DNA of 64,000 nucleotides from Patella vulgata (lineage: Eukaryota > Mollusca > Gastropoda > Patellidae), in contig NC_065881.2 of NCBI RefSeq assembly GCF_932274485.2, positions 8,156,613 to 8,220,612 on the forward strand. The letters run 5' to 3'. Within the stretch, counting starts at the first letter, position 1; each line of letters begins with the position of its first letter. The translations under genes were made by a program, and so were the position numbers. This document shows, in pieces, positions 56,043-64,000 of the stretch. Under the pieces are notes generated by a model that saw only the letters and a list, made by a program, of their open reading frames with translations, did not search any database and had not been told where the DNA came from.

Positions 56043-56730
56043 CCACTCTCGGGGGGGGGGGGGGGGTAGTAAACATTTGTAAATCTGACACTCGTTATGT
56101 AATCTAGACAGACCATTTTAATCTAGGCGACAACAGGAACTCCATATTGTTCGATGATTCTCGATGAATTATAGTAATTAGCCAGAAGTGGTTTGAAAAT
56201 AAACTTTAAATACAGAAACTCTAACTAAAACAGCACAAAGTTACGATGCCCGAGTTGTAGTGAATTAGTGATTGGTGAAATATGTGAATTAGTGCAGTAT
56301 TAATCTTTGAGTTTAGGAGTGTTTTTTGTGTTTTACCGACTTATATCTAGAAATACGAAAACTCCCACTAAAACAGAACAGCTACATGATACCTGAGTTA
56401 GTGAATTAGCGATTGATTGAATATGTGAATTAATTATCTGTGAATTAGTGCAGTATTGATCTTTGAGATTAGGATAGGCTATCAACAGTATTTTTGACTT
56501 TTATTTGTTATGAACTGATTCCTTTATTTAACACTGATAGTTCCGGATATCGTGTGTTGCATGGATAACAAATTTCGTGTTCATTATAATAGATCTACTT
56601 GATATTTATGCAACCTTCAACACCACTAACAATAATTCTCAGCAGAATCGACTGGTTCATTTAATCCGTCTGAATGAGCACTGATTTCAGACAAGTCATC
56701 AAATTGTTTATGTAATTGATGTCACAGAAA
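56043..56730. other. Intron, palindrome-repeat scraps
   Basis: Two pieces with atacagaaactc / cacaaagttacgat and gaaatacgaaaactcccac repeat the end text of the palindromic MITE at 34536. Short repeats of gaattagtgattg occur between them. No coding signal. Confidence 0.4.
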
Positions 56731-56736
56731 ATGTTT

Positions 56737-56925
56737 GAAATAGGGTGTACCACAAGGCTCATTCCTTGGACCAATACTGTTTGCAGAATTAATAAGGATT
56801 ATCATTTGTTAGCAGACACTATACTAATCGTTATGTAAGTGTGTAACTGGTAACAATAAACGAGAAAACTTGAAATAGTTTGTACTACAAGACTCAGTCA
56901 TTGGTTGGACCAATACAGTTTCTAT
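56737..56925 (+). mobile_element. LINE reverse-transcriptase scraps, duplicated
   Basis: 56743-56795 reads GVPQGSFLGPILFAELI, the GVPQGS-LGP-LF motif of non-LTR reverse transcriptases. A second, more decayed copy of the same ~50 bases lies at 56868-56922. Stops lie directly upstream; a dead fragment. Confidence 0.75.
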
Positions 56926-57014
56926 TACTATGTGATGCTCCATTACAGGTTCAGGATATCTTGATTGACATGGATGACAATTGTCCATTTCATCCTACTG
57001 GCTCAAGGCCCGTC

Positions 57015-57120
57015 AAGGGGTGTCATTGAGTCATGTGGCATGATTTTGATTCTCCGCTTGTATGTGACAAGGAGGAGGGTCGCCTGTTCAACCTCATGGA
57101 TTATATCCGGGCCCTCCACA
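57015..57120 (+). repeat. SINE-A fragment
   Basis: B box region and start of the body (gtgtcattgagtcatgtgg, aacctcatgg); the rest is missing. Confidence 0.75.
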
Positions 57121-57438
57121 CCACACAATATATCTTGTCGGTCCTGTAATTAGACAATTGTATTCAAAGGTTGAATGAACTTGAAGATGTCTTCTCAGTA
57201 ATTAGCTTCTTTGACATTCACAAATCCAATAATGGAATTTTACAATTCAATGCCCTGTGAATAATGAATTCATATCAGTGAACATTGTAAATCCCCTCAT
57301 GCCTAAATTAGTCTTATGTTATTTTATGGACTGCTAAACATACATGTACAGTCGTAAGAATAAAAACCAAGGTCTTGAGGTCACACAGTTAGTACATTGA
57401 TGGACAAAAGGGTTGGCATTAGCAGATTGTCCATATTT

Positions 57439-57735
57439 AATGGAATGGGGTTTAACATCCTACTGTTCTACTCCGACTGGACTAATAAAGATGGGCATAT
57501 GTCAGACAGTGCTATGAGAAAAATTTTGCTCAGACAGCGGCACTTCAGCCTCTTCTTGTATTGAATTCCAAATGCGTACACAGGACCTCGATTTTGCGTT
57601 CTATCTGAACAACTAGACAACTGTTCTTGTCAGGTCTTCACCAAGTAACTTTCTTGGCCAACAACGGGAGCGAACCTTGAACCTCCAGGCTAGTAAGCCA
57701 GTGTCTTAATTACTCACTGAACCACCACCTCTGCA
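57439..57735 (-). repeat. SINE-B, old
   Basis: Reverse diverged copy with internal deletion; head ends at the reverse of gtggtggttcagtgag. Confidence 0.8.
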
Positions 57736-57764
57736 TATACAAAAAAAAATAACCATTAGTCGCC

Positions 57765-58042
57765 AAGGAGGTTGGATGCCTGAAAGATTAGAGCATGCGT
57801 GTTGTATCATAAGGTCTGCCAATGAGTCAACTGGCGTAGTTTTGATTCCCCAGTTGTACATGACAAGGAGTAGGGACACCTGTCCAACCTCGTAGGTTTA
57901 CCTCACACTGCTAAACCCCTATGCGCAAACGAATTATTGAAATAAAATTGAACCATGTGTTAGTCCCGAAATGACCGAGTTTGTGTTTAGTGGATGTTAA
58001 ACCGATCTCTCTGTCTCTGTCTGTCTCTCTCTCTCTCCAAAT
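57765..58042 (+). repeat. SINE-A
   Basis: Forward copy with head, a shortened body and a long TC tail ending about 90 bases before the acceptor of exon 4e. Confidence 0.87.
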
Positions 58043-58126
58043 TAAAGTGTTGAACCTAATTTTATTCGTTTTAATTAGATATGATTAGATTTTAAGTGGC
58101 GTCATTGGTTATTTTATGTCTTGCAG

Positions 58127-58384
58127 ATGTTCTTGGGCAGAGAAGTACCTCAGGCAACTCCTGGACGCCCGTCTAATTTAAAATCTGTGAGTCGAGAAAC
58201 AAAAGACACCATAGTAGACATCATTCTGGGAAGGTTTCGCGTACCCCAAAGAGAGAGATCGTTAATTCAGAAGGCAGCTTTTGTTAGATATTATAGATCG
58301 GGGAAAGAGAAATGGTCGGTTCATCCTTCTCAAGATGGATATAAACTTTTCTTCAGTGACTGTGAAGTAGAAATTTTAGATTGA
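58127..58384 (+). CDS. Alternative terminal exon 4e: novel domain
   Basis: Acceptor ttttatgtcttgcag ends at 58126; 85 codons in phase 0 (MFLGREVPQATPG...), then TGA. Same length as 4d. Lead residues 1-17 differ fully from 4d, while residues 18-83 are nearly the same (LKSVSRETKDTIVDIILGRF, RVPQRERS, then the 99-base identical block, LFFSDCEVEI). Both copies keep an open frame, which speaks for selection on the domain. Confidence 0.8.
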   Translation: MFLGREVPQATPGRPSNLKSVSRETKDTIVDIILGRFRVPQRERSLIQKAAFVRYYRSGKEKWSVHPSQDGYKLFFSDCEVEILD

Positions 58385-58403
58385 TTAATAGGTGGATTAA
58401 TTT

Positions 58404-58520
58404 GTTGATATTATTCTAGGACAGTTTTCGTGTTAGATATTATAAATCGGGGAAAAGCGAAGTGGTCAGTACATCATTCTCAAAATGGATATAAACTTTA
58501 CTTCTGTGACTTGTGACTGG
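58404..58520 (+). pseudogene. Decayed extra copy of the novel-domain exon
   Basis: gttgatattattctaggac resumes the 4d text, then jumps past the first part of the second helix to gttagatattataaatcgg and continues to ttctgtgac. An internal deletion and frame changes leave no usable frame, and no acceptor precedes it. Confidence 0.75.
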
Positions 58521-58604
58521 AATTTTCAGTCATTACACATATTGCCTGATGCTCAAAGGCTGTTCGCGAAATGACTGATTAGTTTAGTCATTATACGAAA
58601 TGTT

Positions 58605-58700
58605 CGTTCGTTCATTCCTAGAGTTTTACGTCCACTTCCACCAAGGGTTGATATCGTAGACAAGTGTTTCCTAAGAAACTAACTGGAGGAAGCCATAGGA
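58605..58700 (-). repeat. SINE-C 3' scrap
   Basis: acgtccacttccaccaaggg and gatatcgtagacaa are the reverse of the SINE-C end at 27620-27665. Confidence 0.55.
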
Positions 58701-58769
58701 AATAGGAATGATCCAGTTTGATTTTGTAGGGTAATGCCCAAGGTAGATCTCATCGAAAGGAGAAAATCC

Positions 58770-58823
58770 GGGGTGATATAAACTTTTCTTCTGGGACTGT
58801 GAATTAGAAATTAGTGGTTGACA
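58770..58823 (+). pseudogene. Second exon remnant
   Basis: gatataaacttttcttctgg, then gactgtgaattagaaatta: the last ~45 bases of an exon 4d/4e copy, with a stop in place of the VE codons. Confidence 0.65.
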
Positions 58824-59190
58824 AAATTCAGATTCTCATACAATATGTGTAGTTTAATGGTCGAGTGTGAGACATTAAGTAATGTATTGATATTGTACAA
58901 GTGCTATATCTGTATATTATGCAATGTCTTACACAAGACCATTAAACAACTTAAAATACAGACACTATCCAGGATGTGCATTTCAAGGAAATATACGTGA
59001 AGCGCATCCAATATCGCAACTAGTATAAATAATGTACGCTTGGCACATTGCCCGTTCTATTATTTCAAATAATGGTATGCCAACATCAAATGATGACGTC
59101 ACATCTGATTGCTTGCAATGGAAGGCTAAAATTAAATCATTTACACTTTAGAGCTGCAATTGTTTTAGGACTGCCTGTAAGAACTAAAAG
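58824..59190. other. No gene seen
   Basis: AT-rich sequence; chance frames only. Confidence 0.35.
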
Positions 59191-59194
59191 GTGT

Positions 59195-59780
59195 TGCAAG
59201 ACTGATAGCTACAAATGTATGACTAATACTACAAGTGTTGTAGTGCTAATATTGCATGTGTTGTAGTTCTAATAGCTACAAGTGTTGTAGTGCCAAGACT
59301 GCATGTGTTGTAGTTCGAATAGCTACAAGTGTTGTAGCTATAATAGCTACAAGTGTTGTAGTGCCAATAGCTACAAGTGTTGTAGTGCCAATAGCGACAA
59401 GTGACGTAGTTCTAATAGCTACAAGTGTTGTAGTGCCAAGACTGCATGTGTTGTAGTTCTAATAGCTACATGTGTTGTAGTGCCAATAGCGACATGTGAT
59501 GTAGTGCCAATAGCTACAAGTGTTGTAGTGCTAATTTCTACAATTGCTGTAGGATTAATACTACAAATGTTGTAGTGCCAATATCTTCAAGTGCTAAGAC
59601 ATACGACTAATACACGTAGCTACAACAGTTGTAGTGCTAATACAAATACTGCATGTGTTTTAGTGCTAATACTACAAGTTTTGTAGTGCCGTAGGAATGC
59701 TCTGCTAAAGTTGTAGACCTAATACTACAAGTGTTTTAGGACTAACACTACATGCTGTAAGTGTGGACTACAAATAGCTA
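59195..59780. repeat. Minisatellite, ~24-base unit
   Basis: More than 20 variable copies of aatagctacaagtgttgtag plus tgcc. The open frame at 59256-59456 (repeated ATSVVVPI) is a by-product of the unit length. Confidence 0.92.
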
Positions 59781-60589
59781 CAGATGTACATGAGGCAGAA
59801 TATGCTTACACTTTCTAGACCATTGAGTACCCCCTTTTACCGCAAGAGATCCTTGCATTCTTGTAGACTCATATATGTATGGGATTTGATTTAACATTGT
59901 TGGTGTCTGAACTGTATTCATGCTTTGTTTGCTCGTTTAGATTGTTTTGTATAGTAGCCATTACAGGGGCATATCCAGGAATTTTAGCAGGGGGGGGGTC
60001 CGGAGTGAAGACAACGCCAAGTTTGGTGTGGTTTGGGGGATTACTTGAGAAGATCTGAAACAATATTTCTGCTCATTTAGCTGCATATGTATGTGTTTAA
60101 GAGTGGAGTGAGTGTAGCAGTGCTATGCATTGCTCAGTCGCTGATTAGATTTAATAATAATAATAATATTAATAATTTATTTATAATGCACGTATTACCA
60201 ATATAAAATACTGCTCAATGCCGCAGTTAACGTTTTGTGGAAATCACACATAGAAAAATAAAATAAAATTAAATGGATGATAAAATAAATTAAAGCAAAG
60301 AAATTTGAAAAGCAAAGATGCCAAAAACTCCCCACATCCAACGCATAACCCATATTCTCTTCTGCTACACATTTTATTAGCCTTGTCATCGTCTAGTATT
60401 GACTCTGGTTATACACATGGTGTATTTTGTTCTTAATATCTCAGATTATGGTTTCACACAGGAATAACAATGAAACAGTTTGTTTCTACATTTTATATCA
60501 AGCACTGGATACATAGGTTACAAGCATAGGTTACATTACTGTACTTAAACTTTGCATACTTAAAATTCGCTCTACGACTAACTCACAGA
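59781..60589. other. No gene seen
   Basis: A short motif caggggcatatccagga near 59965, next to a G run, is a common end of decayed DNA elements, but the partner end was not found. The rest is AT-rich. Confidence 0.35.
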
Positions 60590-60768
60590 TTAAGTTTACT
60601 GACGGAACACGCTCAGTAACAGACTGTTTCATTGGTTAAACCCTGACATTACCCAGAATGTGGCTTATATAACAACTCTTACAGATCCTAGTGTAGTAAA
60701 GACAAGTAAAATGAAATTTTGAACTATAAGAATCGTAACGAAATAGGATCTGTGTTTTAATCAGATTG
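60590..60768 (-). mobile_element. MITE family F, half copy
   Basis: Reverse right half: gactgtttcattggtta, agatcctagtgtagtaaag and the terminal gttttaatcagattg. Confidence 0.8.
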
Positions 60769-61089
60769 GTAACACTATATTGTCATATATTTTGTCACAT
60801 GCATGCATATATATACACATAATGCTTTTAAGGATATTATACACAATTTATTTTTTTTTGTTATAAAGTTGTTTAATTGTATATACAGTATAATATACAT
60901 CATATCAATTGTTGGAATTGGTAAAGTTTGCCTGAAGAAGCTTAATAAAGCGAAAAATACTTGCAAAAACCTAGTTTTCTTTCCTAAAACATCTTTATTT
61001 CGAATATATATATATATATGATTTAGAATAATGGTACAAAACTTGTGTTTGTTTTAATTTCACTCCACAAAGAAAATGCACATACGTTG

Positions 61090-61245
61090 TTGGACAATTT
61101 AAAAAAGAGGGAGAGGGGGGGAGGTCATTAGCAGTTAGGGCGGGGGCAGGGGACACAGAGAACCCAGAGAAAAGCCAGAAGGTTGGACAGGCGATCATCG
61201 CCATGCCACTTGACCATTCGATCAAACACCCCCAACCCCTCCCCC
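61090..61245 (-). repeat. SINE-A, very degraded
   Basis: Only reverse landmarks remain: GA tract, gtcattagcagttagg, gagaacccagagaaaagcc and ggttggacaggcga. Confidence 0.55.
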
Positions 61246-61810
61246 CCAGTTTCAGAAAGAATTCTTGTTGTTTACTGTAGACATTCTTATATAAACATAT
61301 GAAGAGTCCCGGGGAAGAACGATCTAAGTCACATTTTTGTCTTTTCGCATAAAAGGCAAAACAGACTTTTGGACGAGAATGCTTGATGCGAACAGAAAAA
61401 CGATTGGGTTTAGTTACTTCAAAATGATGTTTAATACGAATCATAATTACCAGTACAACAACTAACTTTCACTTTTTAGCCAAATTAAGGTCAAATAAAT
61501 ACAATGGACTTGTATTTGTCCTGGAGGCCATTTCATAAGGGCCTTGGTTCGATGGGACTCTGATCGTTTTTACCTGAAATTGATTGTTGCACAGAAAGCT
61601 TATACAATTTGCTACCAGATGGCTTCATTAACTGGGGTTCATTAAAAAAGTGACTTAGATCGTTCTTGACCGGGGCTCTTCATATAGATGTTGAGATCAA
61701 ATAGACTTTGTTTCATCATGTCACAAAGTCGATTTTCTTGTTGTAGTTACATGATTGCTTCCTGTAATTGTTGATGACAGTCTGCAATTATCACTACATA
61801 GTTCTTTTTC
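61246..61810. other. No gene; a short inverted repeat
   Basis: gaagagtccc(gg) with aacgatctaagtcac near 61300 faces gtgacttagatcgtt near 61650, so an inverted-repeat element of about 380 bases (61300-61685) is likely. No coding. Confidence 0.5.
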
Positions 61811-61816
61811 AAATAG

Positions 61817-61945
61817 AATCCACGTTGGCTCAGTGAGTAAGACATTAGCGTGCTAACCTGGGAGTCCTGTGTTGGATCCCCGTGTTGACAGAAAAAATTC
61901 ATCAGGATTTTCCGAAGTGGTTCCCCCTTGTCAGTGGCATAGGTC
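61817..61945 (+). repeat. SINE-B head
   Basis: cgttggctcagtgagtaag, B box tgttggatcccc, then tcatcaggattttccgaag; cut by the next SINE. Same subtype as 13134-13335. Confidence 0.7.
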
Positions 61946-62440
61946 GAAGATAGAAATGGGGTTTAACATCCACTCAACACAAACTAGGTCATTTCGAGAC
62001 TAAGACATGGTTCAATTTTATTTTAATAATTCGCTTGCGTGTAGGGGTCTTTAGCAGTGGGAGGAAACCCGGAGGACCCGGTGAAAACCCACGGGGTTGA
62101 ACAGGTGACCCTACTCCTTGTCACATACAATCGGGGAATTGAAACTCCGCCAGTTGACTCAATGACAGACCGTATGAAACAGCTAACCATTTGGCCATCC
62201 AACCAGGCCTGGAAATAACGGTTTTAGATGTACCTGACAAAATATCAGGCATTAATGAAATAGTACCTGACATTTTCAACTTAGTGCCGGACATGTGTTA
62301 ATAATATCAATAAAAAAGACAAATCAGTGCCTGACAAAATGACAGGCACCAGAGGTTTTGTGCCTGACAATGCCTGAATCAGTGCCTGACATTGTCTGTG
62401 ACAGGTGCCTTATTTCCAGGCTTGCATCCAACCCCCCTTG
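61946..62440 (-). repeat. SINE-A split by a hAT MITE
   Basis: Reverse copy; the head is interrupted inside catccaac by the element 62204-62424 and ends cccccctt after it. Confidence 0.87.
62204..62424. mobile_element. hAT-type MITE (221 bases)
   Basis: Ends caggcctggaaataa and the complement of caagcctggaaataag. Perfect 8-base duplication catccaac at 62196-62203 and 62425-62432. The inside repeats tgcctgaca. Confidence 0.88.
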
Positions 62441-62502
62441 GGTCGGAGAGACATCTTGCAAGGGTTAACATATGGGACATTTTCTCGGTGAATCTTGTAG
62501 AC

Positions 62503-62884
62503 TTAAACATACATTATGCAACAGCGAAATCTGCCTATCGCAGGCCTTTCTTTAGGCCTGAAATGTTATCTAAATTATTAATTAACTTATCTAGACCATA
62601 AAAAACTCTCGATGTCATCGCTAGCCTGCGATATTTACTGGAATGGAATCCTATCTGCTGCTCAACGCTCATTGATGATTAAATCAAAAAATGGATAATC
62701 GAGACTATGTTTTTTTATCGTACCGACTTTAGTAATGATGATCGAGGCTAGGCCTAAAATTCTCGGTTCAGAGTGGATCAGTTTGACTGAAATTTTCAAC
62801 AAATTTACTTTACATTATCTAGTTTTTAAATATTATAGTGAGAACTGCCAGCTCTTTATCTAATCTCCCATAATGTATCTTTAA
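62503..62884 (-). mobile_element. MITE M1
   Basis: Reverse full-length copy, ttaaacatacattatgcaac to cataatgtatctttaa. Confidence 0.87.
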
Positions 62885-63050
62885 ACGTCTTTAAAAATGA
62901 GACTTTTATACTAAACTAAATTCGCTTGCATTGGGTTATGAATATCATGAAAATCTTCATTCATGCTTTAGAATTGAAATAAGTTGCAGCTGCCAAAAAT
63001 ACGAAACTTTTGGGCCCCATTCTCAATAATTTGTTCATTTGTAATTTTAG

Positions 63051-63263
63051 AACATGTATGCAACAGACTGTAATGATGTTGACCCAGCTATTTGTCCTAT
63101 ATGTGGAAAACAGTTACGATACAGAAGAAACCTTCGAGACCATATCAAACAAACCCATCTTAACATCAAATTTAACTGTTCCAAATGTCAGAGAGCATTT
63201 TCACAAAAGCGTTACATGTTAAGACACGAAGTCAGCTGCAATTATTCAAATCTTCCAAACTAA
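63051..63263 (+). CDS. Alternative terminal exon 4f: zinc-finger pair
   Basis: Acceptor tttgtaattttag ends at 63050; 70 codons in phase 0, then TAA. Finger 1 is a standard C2H2: C15-P-I-C18, 12 residues, H31-x4-H36. Finger 2 is C43-S-K-C46, 12 residues, H59-x3-C63, a C2HC finger. The linker LNIKFN is short. Same two-finger, C2H2-then-C2HC order as exon 4a, but with different likely recognition residues, so the two isoforms would differ in DNA target. AATAAA follows 300 bases on. No further terminal exon seen up to 64000. Confidence 0.85.
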   Translation, partial: NMYATDCNDVDPAICPICGKQLRYRRNLRDHIKQTHLNIKFNCSKCQRAFSQKRYMLRHEVSCNYSNLPN

Positions 63264-63279
63264 AGGTAGGCAATGAATG

Positions 63280-63533
63280 AATGAAATGAAATGGGGTTTA
63301 ACGTCCTACTGTTCTGCTCCCACTGGGCTATTGAAGATGGGCAGTGTGATATTAGGGAAATTTGGCCCAGGCAGCTGCACTATGGCTTACTCTTAATCAA
63401 ATTCCCACTGCCAAGGGGTCTTTTACGTGCATGCCAATGTATACACGAAACCTCGGTTTTTCGTCCCATCTGAATGACTAGAAAGATGTCCTTGTCAAGC
63501 CCTCTTTCCTGCTCCACTGACAAGGGCAAACCT
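63280..63533 (-). repeat. SINE-B, 5' truncated
   Basis: Reverse copy with (GAAAT)n tail starting 17 bases after the exon 4f stop, so the 3' UTR of this isoform would consist largely of antisense SINE-B. Confidence 0.9.
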
Positions 63534-63565
63534 CTTAAAGTATTTAAGGCAATTTAAAATGAAAA

Positions 63566-63571
63566 AATAAA
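63566..63571 (+). terminator. Candidate polyadenylation signal
   Basis: AATAAA followed by a T-rich stretch (gtctgttatt). The first canonical signal after the exon 4f stop. Confidence 0.4.
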
Positions 63572-63702
63572 GTCTGTTATTATTAAAAAAACATGTCATA
63601 TCTAATCGATTCTAAACCGCTATGCTTTGTAACTAGTATCAAGTTACTTTTAAGTTTTCGAACTGGCAATATACCCGTTCCACGGCCAAATCTATTTGTT
63701 AA

Positions 63703-63885
63703 GGTCAGCTCAATTTTCGTCAAGGTCACTGAGATATAAGTAAGGTTAGGGCACGTGATTGTTGGCGAGATTGTAGGTTAGGGTTAGGGTAAGCAGTGGG
63801 CCTAGGTCCAGGGTTGGGATGAGCGCTAGCCCTGTTAACATCTCGTGACCTTTGTCCAAACTTGAAGTTGGCCTCAACAAATTGT
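63703..63885 (-). mobile_element. MITE-like element T, copy 2
   Basis: Inverted ends (tttgttaaggtcagctcaat and the complement of aggccaacttcaagtttgg), with ggttagggttagggt inside. Reverse complement of 19441-19606. Confidence 0.65.
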
Positions 63886-64000
63886 ACTATTTTACAATAT
63901 TCCAATTAATTGATGATACAAATTTCATCTTAACACACCTAATTTAAAAAATTGGAAAAAATCAACTAAATGATTTGAAAAGCCTGATGTAAAGCTGTTC

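Noticed and set aside
5724-58042. Many ORFs with the peptide FSGSSGFLPLLKTPTRKR or its antisense form
   Set aside because: All are SINE-A translations. The same text occurs in every copy, on either strand, tied to the SINE borders.
59256-59456. Open frame with repeated ATSVVVPI peptide
   Set aside because: It is the translation of a 24-base minisatellite whose unit length keeps frame. No start context, and the same array has no frame elsewhere.
60995-61444. 149-codon minus-strand ORF
   Set aside because: Runs across a degraded SINE-A and an inverted-repeat stretch; no domain, no conserved composition.
9539-63473. ORFs with GIRHTVCYEGNFARAAALRP and relatives
   Set aside because: SINE-B translations, as shown by target-site duplications around several of them.
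1-64000. LTR retroelements, Polintons or toxin genes
   Set aside because: No paired LTRs, protease/integrase landmarks or capsid-like frames were seen anywhere in the window.

Overview
The window reads as nuclear DNA of a marine mollusc, most likely a gastropod (limpet-like); the species cannot be fixed from sequence alone. The grounds are intron-split genes, an AT-rich background, dense tRNA-derived SINEs of the V-SINE/RUDI kind known from molluscs, and many TTAA-flanked MITEs. I see no bacterial, organellar, rRNA, tRNA-gene, CRISPR or LTR-retroelement signal. Most short open frames in the window are SINE translations, not genes.

Region 1-32 kb is mostly mobile-element sediment. It holds about two dozen copies of a TC-tailed SINE (here SINE-A), copies of a second SINE with an (ATTTC)n tail (SINE-B), a third SINE type (SINE-C), several MITE families, fold-back elements and a MULE transposase fragment. 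One conserved minus-strand exon stands out (17149-17382). It encodes the HVHF...GFL...YE core of the C20orf27/ADISSP family. A second candidate minus-strand coding exon, starting with ATG, lies at 23132-23230.

Region 32.4-63.3 kb is one plus-strand gene with constant 5' exons and an array of alternative 3' terminal exons. Three constant coding exons (32465-33092, 34120-34320, 35486-35535) join in matching phase and end at a strong phase-0 donor. Downstream lie six separate phase-0 acceptors, each opening an ORF that runs to its own stop. The first and last (44523-44756, 63051-63263) encode a C2H2 plus C2HC zinc-finger pair. The four between them (48898-49209, 50795-51094, 55486-55743, 58127-58384) encode versions of one ~65-residue domain that I do not recognise. 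Two decayed extra copies follow the fourth. The layout parallels the Drosophila lola, mod(mdg4) and tramtrack loci: one shared N-terminal half, which here carries a SUMO-interaction motif and a sumoylation motif, is given different C-terminal modules by alternative splicing. No BTB domain is visible in the shared exons, and the four central modules are not zinc fingers. This locus is the strongest candidate for an undescribed system in the window.

Repeat biology of note: SINE-A polarity flips at about 31-33 kb, from nearly all minus to nearly all plus, following the coding strand of the two genes, while SINE-B shows no such bias. Two SINE-A copies carry a SINE-B at the same internal position with shared variants. 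A LINE 3' tail abuts, and probably supplies, the splice acceptor of constant exon 2. Minisatellites fill the introns between the alternative exons.
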